Assembly: GCF_030848805.1 (NCBI RefSeq)
Contig: NC_092365.1
Coordinates: 17,785,049-17,849,048, forward strand
DNA: 64,000 bases
Source: Temnothorax longispinosus
Lineage: Eukaryota; Arthropoda; Insecta; Hymenoptera; Formicidae
Direction: 5' to 3'
This document shows positions 1 through 12,937 of this stretch, one piece after another. The position numbers and the translations under genes were made by a program. The notes beneath the pieces were generated by a model. That model ran no database searches. It was given only the letters and a program-made list of their open reading frames with translations, and had not been told where the DNA came from. Within the stretch, counting starts at the first letter, position 1. Every line of letters begins with the position of its first letter.

Positions 1-62
1 ACATACATAGATAAAACCGGCCCGAAAACTCTGTTGAAATCCTACGTCGTTATTTTATCCAG

Positions 63-208
63 GTTTAGTGCCGCTGGTTCTGAGAGGCTCCTGCCCACAG
101 TGCAGCACCGAGGAGACACGTCAGATCAAGAAGGTCCTTTCTCACATTCAGCGATCCTTCCCGAAGGAGTGGAACAGGATAGTGCAACAATACGCCGGAG
201 TTTCGTAA
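63..208 (+). CDS. Chemosensory protein (CSP/OS-D family), last coding exon, 5' partial
   Basis: The frame that reads LVPLVLRGSCPQCS after the acceptor AG at 61-62 runs 47 codons to a TAA at 206-208. It carries the C-x2-C pair (third and fourth CSP cysteines), then a charged helix (EETRQIKKVLSHIQRSFPKEW) with the Trp that follows the Pro, and ends IVQQYAGVS. CSPs are small secreted all-helical carriers of hydrophobic ligands; many are expressed in antennae, others in non-sensory tissue. The exon starts with two bases that complete a split codon, so the intron is phase 1 and lies just before the LVPL segment. This matches the single intron that CSP genes keep near a conserved lysine in that region. 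The signal peptide, the YxxxxD start and the first two cysteines must lie before base 1. A different reading frame is also open across this exon and is a shadow. The subfamily is not assigned. Confidence 0.85.
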
Positions 209-545
209 ACGAGATATGATATAGCGCGCGCCGGTCACGACGAGGCTGGATGTACAGAGAATATAGCAACGGAATACGAAAGGATACAATGGATCATCTA
301 CGGGGAGGATCGTCGATCGCATTCGTTCATTTAATATTATTGTTAACGATGGCACGCGAGAGAAGTATAGCTCAGCTGTAGAAAGAAATACATTTAAATT
401 ATCGTCAAAAGCACATACGTAGAAATTAGTTTTTAACAGGATGTAAAGATTTTATCTGTATTATTCATTATTTGTAAGATGTTGTATATGTATAAACTCT
501 ATTCGCACGTTTGATATATTCTATTTTAATAAAAAGTTTGTCGTT
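209..545 (+). other. 3' UTR of the CSP gene
   Basis: This stretch runs from the CSP stop codon to just past the first strong poly(A) signal. No open frame here looks like protein. The sequence becomes AT-rich after about 380, as is usual for an insect 3' UTR. The end is estimated from the signal at 528 and is not known exactly. Confidence 0.6.
528..533 (+). terminator. Poly(A) signal AATAAA of the CSP gene
   Basis: A canonical AATAAA lies 320 bases after the CSP stop codon. It is followed by a T/G-rich tract (about 536-556) that fits a downstream cleavage element. No earlier AATAAA was seen after the stop codon. Confidence 0.6.
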
Positions 546-1700
546 TTGTCATTTTTAATTTAACCTAGCGTATCTACTATTCGAGGCGTCGCCTTTCGTT
601 TCCATTAAAATAACACGCTCACACGTCTTTGCCACCGCAACGTTTCACTCTTGTCTCTTTATTTCGCGGTATTTCGAGCTTCACCTTCTGCTCCGGCTCA
701 CACACGAGGTGCAACGTGCCGCGACGACGACGACGACGCACGTTTACACATGTTCGTTACACTAAAGCGTGATTCGCATTCGCGATGTATAATAGCGATT
801 ACGGATATTGGCATTAAACCTGCGCGTGATCCGCGAGAACGGGATGCACTACACGCGTTGTTATTAGGGCTTATAAGTATTCGGGGCTTCCGCAAGGACT
901 GTTGGATGTTTGACCAGGTTTATCGAGTATTAATGACGATCAACAAGTTGCTAATTTATTTGGTACATAATTAACACTATATCTCCGCGCCCATTATTCA
1001 GCCACCGTGATTGCGCCCTGATTTGGATTTCGCTGTCCTTGCTGTGAATATTAATTCTACTGTGTCTCGGTGTCAAAGCCCTCGTATGCATGCTAATTTA
1101 AGTTTGTCTTGTGTGCCAGTGCTGGTTGTGAGAACAGGCTAGTAATTAAACTTTGTTAACCGATAAAAGTGCGAGTAGCGCAGCAATAATATCGTCGCCT
1201 CGACAAAAAGATTACATCTCAATATTTGCTACGCCGCGCCGCGGGAGAATTATTTGAGGAAAACTTTTCAGCCGTGAGAGTGTGCTGTAAGTTGGGATAC
1301 GGTTTCTTATGCTCGTAGTTTGCAATAATCTCAGAATAGAATGAGACTGAGTCACGCCAATTTGTCAGCAACTGGTTATCGCTTAGACGTTATAGCGAGC
1401 TAACACGAAACCGACTTGTTCTTATTGTTAGATATGCCGTTTTGAAACACGCAAATTGATATTAAAGACGCTACACGAGCAAGAGTATTCGCTTCAAAAC
1501 TCGAGTATCGAACTGCGTTACACTCGCAATAAAAAAGTCGACACAATCGCTCACGCAGTAGATGTGGACAGACTATTATCAGACATCCAGAAACGTTTTA
1601 CCTTACGATACGTAAATATCCGACTGGCTGCCAATATTTTCCGCTACGCGACGATTTCTCGACGAGAATGACTATTCAATTTTTTATACAATTGAAACAC

Positions 1701-1701
<1 letters not shown>

Positions 1702-1735
<34 letters not shown>
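1702..1735. repeat. (TC)17 microsatellite
   Basis: An uninterrupted TC/CT dinucleotide tract, polypurine on the minus strand. Confidence 0.95.
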
Positions 1736-1737
<2 letters not shown>

Positions 1738-4630
1738 CCGTGCAGAAATCGCGACGAAGGACGTGAGCGCACATGTACAAAACTGTGCGCGTTGTCCTAA
1801 AACGGCTGCAACGGTGGCAGACAAATCTATTGCGTCATCTCGCAAGTTGCGAATCCTTCAACGACACTCGCACGTCCTCGTCTGACTATTTATCGACCAC
1901 GTGTACCCAGCCGTTCAAACTGGTTTTCGATGATGCTTCCCCGAGAGAAGCGGAGATCTCGACAATTCAGGAAATCCGATTTGCCACTCCGTCTATCCTC
2001 GCAAAATTCAAAATTGAAGTCTACGTAGAAATAGACGAAGAAAGACTCTGACAATTCCCGCATGTGCGCCGTTCGTGTACAGTGTGCTTCTAAAATGCTT
2101 GGACAAACTTTGTAAATGTAATCTTCGAACAATTTGTAGCTTATTTTTCCTGATCAAAAATACCAATGTTTAAGGTGGTTGAAAATAAAATGGTTAGGTT
2201 GAAAATGAAAAGTTTATCGTACGTTAAATTTCATATCAGAGATGATATAACTATCGAAATCCTATATCCAACTTCGAGTAACAGAATTCCGATTCGAGTC
2301 AAATATTAAATACGTCGGCAACTGAGTTTGCCAGAGTGTTTAATATTTAAAAGTTAAAAAGGAGAGACGTAGCCAAATCAAATTTCCGTCGAGGAAAAAT
2401 TGGCGCCAACTTGATCAAGGGGACCATCAGCAAAGCTCGACCCCGAGTATCTCAGCAACATCCTGTACAAAGCGACCCGACAAGATTCGAGTCACGTAAT
2501 GCTTGTGCATTTTGCATCAATGCGGCAAGATACAATTTAAACATCTCGTATCGCGAGCTGCAATACGAACTTGGCGCACCGATTACACCGAACTTACAGC
2601 GGCTGCGTGATTTCATATCGATACGATCGCAGCAGCGGATCAAATTTCCAGCCAACAGATATTTAATTATTGGATAATTAATCCCTTAATCGAACGGTGA
2701 TTTCCTACACGAGGCGGAGGCACCGTCTCGCCGATGACTATATAGTCTCGAAGTCGAAGTCTACCTCCGCCCCCTCGGCAAACATTTGTTCTTCTTGATT
2801 GATACGCGATAATACACTTTCATTCGGAAGGGACAAATATTGAATCCCATCGAAGAAACGTGGAAACGATGTGTTTGCGCCCCTCGTGTACGTGTCTCGT
2901 CGCTGGATGATATTGTACATATGTGTGTCTTGTGTATTTGCACAATCGTCTACAATTTCATTGCTCATCCGCGATCGAGCTGTATTTACATCCGGACAAT
3001 CTTAAAAATTTTCCAACTCCGCTGAGAGCGGGAAAAAGACGGGGTAAAAATCGCTCGCTACGCCCGAATGCAGCGAGCCGTTGCAAAAAAAGACACATCC
3101 AGCGTACTTTAATTACTTTTAATTGCGCCGAACAACTTACAACAACGCTCGCGTTCCTAATTAAAATTAAACCGGGCAAGTATACGCGGCACTGAAAATC
3201 ATTTAACTCGGGATTCGACGGAATTCGAATTTCATTCGATAAAAAAAAAAATAAGTACCGACGTTATCGGCTAGAAAAGATTCTCGATCACCCTCCTCTT
3301 AATTATTTAATTAATTAGCAACGCAGTTATTCGTACGATACAATTCATATATTCACGCGCGTAAATATCGCGGTAACTTTGTCATATCTTGCCTCGTTTC
3401 CTCTCGACGCAGATGGCGAACTAAGGATAATATGTAACCCCGACGATGTGCAGTGCCGCACAAGCGATTTCCCGAAAGGACGGTATCACGGCCTCGGGAA
3501 AGCGGCATTATATAACCGTGAGATTATTCCGGTGTCAGGCAGATTCCCGTGGTCGTTTGATCGCGGGACTTCTGCCTTATAATTCGTTATACGAGTGTAG
3601 TAAAACGGCCGTACCCTCGCCGTCTCACGTCTCACACCCCGTGTCGTCCTACTCGCGACCGCCGCAATCGCCACTGCCGTCGCCGTCGCCGTAGCCGCCG
3701 CAAATCCACGACGTCGTTAAAACGACCAGCCTTCAACGTCGCTTGAAAGTTCCCTCGGCGCGCGGCTCATCCTGGGGGATTATCATTTCCTCCCTTTATC
3801 GACCGCCGTACAAAAGGCAACTCGTTTTGCCCGATGGAAAACAGATAAAAAGGTCCCTCTCCGTCCTCTCAGATATATAGATATACACGTCGCGGAGGAG
3901 GGGGGCACACCGCTTACGTACGAAGTGCTGAGAGAGTCTACCGAGGGAGAACTTGAAGGGGGTGGGAAAAAACTTCCGGAGGAAAGTTTTCAACGAGAAC
4001 GAGACTTCGTTGAACGGTACGAAGAGCCGGGCGAGAGTGATTTCTTTGGTTCGCCGCTCGAACTTCGCATTTTTGCAGCAGTCGCCGCGCGCGCACGGCA
4101 GTCGAGATTCTCGCTCTTCTCGCGCGGTGTTCTTCAAGTGCGCGATTAATATTTTAATGTGGCTTCTCTCTCCTCGCCGAGGCAGAAATTGCTACCCGCT
4201 TAAGGGAATTATCTGTGAAACGTTTAACCTTATTTCGCTTATTTCACTTCGCGCGTTTTTTCCCACCTCCGACGTTGAGTATATATACCTATATATATCT
4301 TGACATTCAAACAAAAAACCTTAAATTAAATTTCCAGCCAAGCAACGTCCGATTAAAATTATGAGAAATATTATGAAAAACGAGGTTTCTTTAATCTATT
4401 TACACCCTTAGATTAAATTCGTCCAAACGCTTACTAATTATCGATGTTAATTATCAGCCTCGTAGCTGTCGCTTTCAAAATAAGTTACTGCTTTCAATGA
4501 CCTTTTTGTTTCGCTGCCAAATAGAACTAATCTCACGTTCTCAAAAGTCGTTTCCTAAAGAGGCGCGAGATTGACTGCCGGTTCTCTCGCGGGACAACCT
4601 TTAGCGCGAGAGAGAAAGCGCGAGGAGAAA

Positions 4631-4651
4631 GAGAGAGAGAGAGAGAGAGAG
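4631..4651. repeat. (GA)n microsatellite in a CpG-rich island
   Basis: A pure GA run within a CpG-rich, purine-skewed island (about 4560-5270) that also has a GA-rich tract near 5060-5085. Long open frames over this island are low-complexity artefacts. Confidence 0.9.
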
Positions 4652-7600
4652 GCGCCGTCGCTTTAATTACGTTTGAGAACACAAGGGGCGGCCGACGTGA
4701 CGCGACGCGAAAACGCAAAACGGGATTACGGCGCGCGACGCTAACGGCGCTTAAACACACGAGAGGAATCTCTCTCCTCCCGGTGCTCGGCCGCGCATCC
4801 AATATGCCGCCGGCAATTCTTGGCGTGGCACGATGCATGAATGTGAGAGCGCGCGCGCGAGTCTCGTGAATGACCCGGAGACTCTCTCGGTCCCTCTCTC
4901 GCTCCCTGCGCCTCGACACATGCACGCACATAGGTGCATTCCTCTCTCGCATGCACCGCGCGCGACAGTACTGCACGCCGGCCTCCGGCATAGACGTTGG
5001 CCGTGGCCCGTGCCCCGAGCCTCGACACGTGGTGCCGGAGAGAGCGGCGACGGGACGAAGAGAGAGAGGGAGAGAGAGAGAGAGACGTCGGGAGAAAGGA
5101 AGACAGGAACGAGCGAGGAATTACCGTGGCTCGAAAAGGCTTTAATGAAAGTTGCCTGTTGCTTGCACAAATCGCCACGTCAACGGAGAAAATCTCTATC
5201 CCAACGTACGTCCCGGCCTATACTCCCTCATCCTCTTTCTCGAGACGCACGCTCTTTCATGTGGTGACCGGTACTAATGGTGCTGCGGGTTTATCTGCTC
5301 TTATTAGAGGTGAAGAGTTCACCGTAAAAAGGGCGTATGATTAATGGTGGCATTCTGCGCGAAACAGGCATAAAAATTTAAATTCCGCATTGTTAAAAGA
5401 AACACACCGCGCAAAACGCGTACATAAATGAAATCTAAAAACATAATTCGCCGAGAATAAAGGAAAGAGTAGCATTTCCTGTATGATTAATGTCTCCCAT
5501 ATTGCGTTCCCTTGCTCGCGTAGGCCTCGCAATTATGCATATCTCGTCTATGAACTGGAACGTGTCATCAAGTGTTCTCGTCTCGGCCGGATTGCGACAA
5601 AAACTGAATTGCCAGCACGCGTGTTTTTGCGATTCAATTCAAACAGCGCGTGCACGCACTATCAATCAAACGCATATATTAATTAAGAGGGCGTGGAGAA
5701 GTCACGGTGGTAAGCGCGCGCAGCGTGCGTGTGAAATATGATATTCGGTGACAATCTCGCGGTAATGGCAATTAAACGTCAAAATTATTCCGCTTTTTGA
5801 CGCTGCGTCGAAAAGTGATGCATAATTCAATAATCCAATAACGGCGCCCGATAGGTTCCAAACGAATGCTAGCCAATTATGACGATAATAGAATGCTCAA
5901 CTTTTCAATGAACCTATTACACGACAGTATTTTACAGTATTTTATGCACTTTGTCAAAAGCGACGTAATTTTTATCGATAAAAATAAACGCAGTCGTTAG
6001 TCTCTGTATCAGTCGTGTTTTTTGTCTATTATTACTGATATCGCTATATTTATTATTTATTATTATATCGTCTCTCTTTTGTACACGATCTTACAATTAG
6101 TATTGTACTTAACATCCTAATACATTCCGTATATTATAATTTAGATTTTTATCGAGAGGGATCCACAAGCGATCATGATATGTAAAAATCAACCGTAAAG
6201 CCGAAATGTGTTTGCAAAGACGCGATACATTCGATCCGCTTTAAGCGCAACCAGGGAGACGTAAATCTCGTAATGCTTCGCGAATTCTTTCTTCGACGAC
6301 GCTTGATGTTAAGCAATGGTACCATGGGGCAACTTCGGAGCGCGGCGCGGCGGTACTTCCTACGTGACTATCGTTTAAGCCAGTTTCTCAGAGCGGGATA
6401 TCCGTACTTCGAGTTCCCGACAGCACTAGCCGGGATTTAATGGACTTCCGGAAGTGGGTCATACTTCTAAATAATGCAGTAAACAGAAAGGTGGCTTTGT
6501 AGGTACAACGAATCCGTGTCGATAAAAAAAATATATATGTACAGCCGCAAATCCCGCGTATCTCGTGTACGACATTGGTCATACACGTAACGGCGTACAA
6601 ATGATAATTAATGTCGATATTAATAGACAATTATGCCCGTAATAATCCTTCCCGATAAATCGAAACTGTATTATCTCGCTCCGGAATAAAGACGGGTCCG
6701 CATATATTTCCCTTGACTACAACGGACATGATATTTTATTCAATTTCATTTATCTATATTTTTGCGCTTCATTTAATTACGTACGGAAATTATCCAGCTT
6801 GCGGATAACACAGAATCGGATGGAGAAATCATTTAATATTATTTAACTTACAAATCTGCCAATTTCGCTGATATATAATTAACTAAAACCTCTGATTCGA
6901 TGAATGTAATTCACACACGACCGTTTAGCTGTTAATCGAATTTATGTACATACACAGAATCTCAATTTCAAATTTGAACATATAAATAATGAAAGGATCA
7001 AATATCTGATATATAATTTCTATATAATATAATTTGTTGATTAGCAATCCTTGCGTAATCAAAATCAGCGTATATAAAAAGACTTAAACTGTCGTGATAA
7101 AAAAAATTTTTATTGTCAAACGTCTAGCAGAAAGATTTATTTAACATCACTAATAAATAGGAAAATGATTCAGCACAAGAGGATAATCGTTATATATAAA
7201 ATATTGTACTAAAAGTTAATTAATAGATAATTAATGTAATCATGTAATCATGTAGAATTATATTGTCACAGAGAGGTTAATAAGATAATTAATTGCGCTG
7301 TTACATGCGCTTTTAAAACATTATCTACGCAATTAATGTGAATGGCAAGATAATTGTTACGACGATTTCAGTAATCTTCTGTAATCGAATTATCGGACTC
7401 GAGCGCCAGAGGGATTGAAATAATGTGATATTTTCTGTATTATTATACTTATTACAGTAGAAGCAAAGCAGGAATATTAAAATAATGACTTTTTCAGATA
7501 TAGAGGAATAAAACAATATAACTTCGTCCTTTTAAAAATTTTAACCATTCTTTCACAGTAAAACTGGTGTTTTTCTTATAGTGGATATTTCAAAGAATAT

Positions 7601-10600
7601 TTTGCACTTGCAAACCAAGTTCATTAATTTATTTTTAATATATTTTAAACTTGTTTAAACCTAACGTTTTAACGTTTTTATTATGCCCTGGGTTTCCCGA
7701 CTAAAAACAAAACAGTTTGATGTTTGTGTTATACCGATTGGATAAATAAATATAAAAGTTTTGTTAATTTTGTACATCAATTATTAATGATATGTAAATA
7801 GAGAAAGTATTTTCTCTCTAATGTAAAGCTGTTATTTTTTTGATAATATTCATCAATTCATAAGATACCGCAATATCTTAAGTTCTATGGAATTTTAATT
7901 ATTCGTGAATTATAGCACATCTGTTTGTCCTATGTGGGAGTAATATTTGCAGATTATGAATTACTTGTTTTGCGTACTTTGTATGCAAAACGAAACGACA
8001 CTGCATCGATGCTTGGTTCTGCATAGCAACGAAAAGTCCGAAGAAAGAGGACAAAAGCGACGCGCGAGCGCTGGTGTACTTCGAAGAAAAAGGGAAAAAG
8101 GGGGAAAATGAATAAAAATAAAACCGACGAGGTCGCATCCGAGCGCGGTCGAATATTTATCGATGTCGGTACATAGGGAGAGTAATATGGAAATAGCCGG
8201 ATTTACCACTTATTCGGATACACGTGCACACACGTGTGTACGAGAAACGACACGGTCCCAATTTTGTTCCGCGTCGCGCTCGTCGGTCGACGAGCCATTG
8301 CTCACAAAATTCGTAGACACGAGAATGTATAACACGACGCAGTAGTCAGTACTTATTTAGGCAGAGGCTTCTGAAACGGTTATAATGAAAAGGGGGAAAA
8401 ACTACTGACAACCATATTCGTTGAAAATGGATCCTCGTAATATTAGAGAGAAAATATTGGACGTTCTTCATTTCTATCTTCATAACTTACTTCCCGTCAC
8501 TGTGCTTTCCTCCCTTATTATATTTTCTAACATCCTCCTTCTTCGAGTACGCGAGGGAGTCAGTGCCAGATGATAGTGCTGGAAATTTCGGACTTTCGTT
8601 CTTCGTTTATACAAATGCCTCTCCCTACTTTGACGTCGCGTACTCAGTCGTGAAGTATGCGCAAGCAGTGTAGTAATAATCCTATTTGCGTATACATTTC
8701 GTTCTGTCACATCCCTTTATCTATAGCAGCACAAGTTTGTATACGCGAGGGGCTAGCGTTGAAATTTCGCGATGACATTCGGGATTTGATGGACTTGCGG
8801 GAAACACAGGCGGGGGTCGCGCCTCTCGATAATGCGGTAAACACAAAGGGGACAAGGCCCGGCGTCTATCCCTATATGTGTGTGCACGCGACGCGCCGCT
8901 TATGTGCATCTAACACATTCTTTAGCGGTGAGCGCGGTTATGCGCGGTCTCCCCCGCAGACACGTACCACCGACACACAGAGGGCCGCGATGGGTGGCGG
9001 TGGCGGCGTCGACGGTGGCGGTCGGGGGTGGCGCAACACAAACACGAGTGCAAACTTCGGGCTTCTGTATGCGTGTTGGGAACTCGCCGGACCTGAGAGG
9101 GAGCGAGAACGGGGGTGGTCGCGAACGGATAGACGAGAGGGAGATAGAGAGGACCTCCGCGGAAGGGGGGCGAGAAAGGGAGAAACCGAGAGAGGAAAGG
9201 AGCAAAGGGGGGACGAAGGTGAGACAGAGAAGGAGATTGAGAGAGAGAGAGGCGGTATATGTATATATGGCAGATACATAGCACGGCTTGCGGAGGGCAC
9301 AAGTTAGTGTCTATATACGCGGGAGATCGATAGAGGACAGAATCCCGGGACATCCCCAGCGATCCTGTTCTCTTATTCTTGCAAGAAGCATCCTCGGGGT
9401 GGTCCACGACGGGGTCGTGCCATCGCCGTCGCCGGCGTCGCCGCCGCATGTCCTCGCTTTACATTAATGTCGTAGACCAAAGGGGGGATAGGGTCGGAAG
9501 GGAGACCGAAGGCCCGGAGGCCGGAGCGCATGGAAAGAGATCGGGGCTGAAGAAAGATGTACGCGCATGCATCCGCCGCGTCTCTCCGTCGCACCGCGTA
9601 CATTACTATTCTTCTCTGAATTGCACATCGTACCCCACTTGTCCGCAGGCGTCAAGTTACCGCGACGTGACGATTCGGCTCCGCCAATTACCGTACATCA
9701 CGCACGCGAAACTTGAACCGCGGAAAGGATTGATATAATTCTGAGTACTCGGCGCATCTACAAATTACTTAGGGAATTCCCTGGGATCTTGAGATCAACC
9801 CGCCGAACTTGAAGTCGCATCACCAGAGGTGTGATATTAAACTAGCCTGATGTTTGCCTGGGATCAGAAGCGTGTACCTTGGCAGCGTAGATATTCCCAT
9901 AGATAATCACGAATATTCACTTGATACAGAAACTCGTGTAACCCCCGAATTACTGTATCCTCACTAATATTATTATAGTTGTTTATTCTATTATGTATAT
10001 AAAAATATAAATTGCCGAGGTTCATAAATAATACTGACGATAATGACAATACCGTTAAAAAGAAAAATATTGTAAAAAATTAATAAAATAATTAATAGAT
10101 GTTCGAAATTATATCATCAATTTTCAAATAACTTTTTTATAATTTTATAACATTTTTATATAAAAAAAAAAATATACATATCTAAATAAAAAATAGAAAA
10201 TTATAATATTTATAATCAAAAACCAAGTTTTTATGTAGGAATCTCCTTAATTTTTCTGTCCCTAATCATCTAGAAACAGAACCCTGTTTCGGAGGCACGC
10301 CATTATATTATTAATTACTCCACCATTTAGCCGTAAATAGCGCTTGATCAAATTGTCTTCCTCAGAGAGGCGAGTTATATCGTCCCGAACATGCCAAATG
10401 CACTCGACGCTGTAACGAAGTTGCTGCAACTTTATCAAAGTTCTGCTTAATTCTAAGCAGCGACGCGAGCAACAAAAAGCCGCGCGGGGAAACTCGGCGC
10501 GTAAGTCGGCGGCGCGGTGAGTTTGCATCAAATCGTCGATTAAAATAAGTCCGAGGGGGAACGTCGTGCTATGCCGGGGATGAGATGCGTCTCGGATAGG

Positions 10601-11880
10601 CGAAGTTTCAGGATAACGTACGGAGAAATGCGCCGGGAAATCTTATAAGTATTGAACTACCCGCCGATCGCGTTACATCACCGTGATGCATCGCTCGCGC
10701 GCCAAATGGCGAACACCGTAATTACCAAAGAGATAAGAGTGTCCCGTACTCCGACGCGTCCCGAGCGACGTCGATACCTACGTAGCGCCGGATAAAGTGC
10801 GTGTGCACCACCTGCCGAAGTTACATTACATTAGCGCGCCCTTAAAACGGCAATCCGCCTCCTCTTCCTATATCTCCTCCTGCCACCCCCCGCCCTCCAC
10901 CGCCAGTCTCGTCGATGCCGTCGTCTCTTCGCGCCGACTGCTAACGAAGATGTAATTATCGGAAAGAGCGACACACGCCGGCACGTATCAGCTCCGGCGC
11001 GTCACGCTTAGCGGCATTCGTCTCTCGTCTTCGGGGAGTTCTCGGGTAACGACGTTACACGGAGATCGAGCTGCAGGGCGATGCGCAGCGGATACCGGGG
11101 TTGGATGCTCGCGAGCGGGGCGCGGTAGCGGTTTGGTGCTTGCCTTCTCGCACTCGCGCTCTTCTCCCGACGAAAGGATCATATTATCCGGGCGCGCGTT
11201 GCTCAGGAGGATGGGATCTCACTGTCTACCTTCCCCGCATCGACGTGCAGTTTCTCCGCGTCGCGTCGTCGGTATTCACGGCTAATAATCGCCGCGCTAC
11301 ATCCCGTTGTGTGTTCGCTTCTCATACATATATGAGAGACTCGAAAACCACCATCGAATTCAATTCCGCACTCGCAATGTGAATTCACCACCCCGGCTAA
11401 GAATCTTCCCCGTAATCTACAGACGATTGGTAGCGTTGATCACGCTGCGTTCGCACGTGATGCCACTTCTTTTGAACGAGAATATTACTTAATATATCAT
11501 AAATGTTTTATTATACAAAATCACCAATTTCAACTCTAGAATAAAAAGACTACGGGACAAAGTATCGCAATTCATGTTGGAATTAGATTATTCAATGTTA
11601 AGAAAAATGTTTTTTTCCTTTACTTAAAATTATAATTGATATATTATATCCTCCTTTAATTAATAATATTATAATTAAAATTTACATTTAAAATTAAGAT
11701 TATAACAAGATTGTAATAAGAGTTAGTAAAGATTTTATACTTCTAAATTATGTGTTAAGTGTCTTTTAATTAATTTAAATTATAAGTTCTTTAATCAACT
11801 CAAAGTCGATTCTTTCTCTAAAATTCCAAGTACCCGTAGTTTAAGAATTTATCAGGTAATTGACGTGCGTTTTGTGTTAC

Positions 11881-11998
11881 CTTTCACACCCATGTCGCCG
11901 CAATAACGACATTTGACCTTATTGAGACACTCGTAACGGTCGATTGAACCGGCGACGTATTGCACGGAACATTGATAAGTCAGTTCCTGACATATCTG
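11881..11998 (-). CDS. Possible transferrin-like exon (internal, or a decayed remnant)
   Basis: On the minus strand, an AG (plus 11999-12000) preceded by a pyrimidine-rich run opens a 39-codon frame containing CSVQYVAGSIDRYECLNKV. It ends in a phase-1 donor, AAAG followed by GTAACA (plus 11879-11880). The pattern Cys, short spacer, DR-x-ECL-x-K(V/I), then a basic stretch and Asp resembles the start of an insect transferrin lobe, an iron-binding secreted protein. Differences from the family are the extra cysteines in KCRYCGDMGV, where I would expect a basic residue followed by AD. I found no partner exon at lower coordinates carrying the following ED-containing segment, and none above. The same frame is also open upstream to about 12163, so the acceptor is not certain. 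It could be one exon of a gene with large introns, a pseudogene fragment, or a chance match. The family call is inference. Confidence 0.33.
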
Positions 11999-12913
11999 CT
12001 CGACGTAGGAAGTAAAAACACGCTGAGCCGTCAAAACCATTAAAAAAGAAAAAGAACGCGAGTCTCCGCGAACTAGAGTTCGCGCGATAAAGACGTTACG
12101 ACCTATGAAAAAAGAGGGAAAATCGGAGGTAAAACTTCCACGGCATCTCAGTATTTTCAGCACTGATCCAAATCGCCGGGATCGACGAAGTATGATGAAG
12201 TGGTGCTTTCGCCGCGCGGTAGGAACGCGATACGCCCTGTCCGAATCGTAATTTCATCCAACAGCAGAGGAACGGACCGCTATTAATCTAAAAACGCATC
12301 GTTTCGCGTCATCGCGTCCTTTTTGATTCATCGCGCCCCGGATGAGTAATGTAATACGGTGCGCGTTTGCATTGCAAGCCTTACAACATCCTCGCTCAGA
12401 AACTCGACAATTTCGCATTGTAATTTTTATTTATTAAAGATATCTCTCAGTCAAACAATTTCTCTCGTGATTAATTAAGGCAATAACTTATATCTGATTA
12501 CTACTTTTTTCGTTGTACACTTCTTATTTTTTATTATACATTCGTTAAATCAATACTATTAAAAACGTCTCTCTTTATCATCTACTAGAAATATGTGGTC
12601 ACGTTAAAGCAATACAACTCGTTACTAGCAATATCCCATGTGATGTTGCTACGGAAGCTGGAATCGCGCGTTGCATCGCTATGCACAGCACGACGCTATT
12701 TTACGCTATTCCTCACAGAAGTACCTTCTGCAAAAATCGATCTATGTAAACGTATAGACGACGCTAGATGCGCTTGAAAGAAGCTCGGCGTTCTCGGCGT
12801 GCAAGAGAGAGAAAAGATATCAGTAACGTCATTGCTTCGCGAAATTCCAAGGAATTCGACTGTGACTTCATGCATTTTTATGCCCTCCAATCGGTGTAAT
12901 TGTCTCCCCTTGA

Positions 12914-12937
12914 CTCTCTCTCTCTCTCTCTCTCTCT
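12914..12937. repeat. (CT)n microsatellite
   Basis: A pure CT run of about 12 units. Confidence 0.9.

Larger units (their letters stand above)
546..11880. other. Intergenic or intronic stretch without a supported gene
   Basis: I see no exon here that combines coding-like codons, splice sites and a recognisable family. The stretch holds a (GAC)n-type run near 720-740, a (TC)17 tract at 1702-1735, GA/TC-rich CpG islands around 4560-5270 and 8640-9740, and AT-rich sequence at 5,800-8,000 and 9,860-10,260. The islands could be promoters or 5' UTRs, but no start site can be fixed from sequence alone. Confidence 0.5.

Noticed and set aside
2388..2545. A frame reading KLDPEYLSNILYK on the plus strand, considered as a CSP-like N-terminus
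   Set aside because: No cysteine pair, no signal peptide and stops on both sides within about 40 codons. It also lies downstream of the CSP terminal exon.
8657..9307. 216-codon plus-strand frame and its minus-strand shadows
   Set aside because: Mostly Arg/Glu/Gly from GA-rich low-complexity DNA; no family features.
9771..9892. Sequence with a vague ribosomal look (TTGAGATCAACCCGCCGAAC)
   Set aside because: It does not match the conserved 5' end of large-subunit rRNA and shows no extended rRNA similarity.
10262..10531. 89-codon minus-strand frame ending in NRVLFLDD
   Set aside because: Reads plausibly but has no recognised motif, no clear acceptor and a length reachable by chance.
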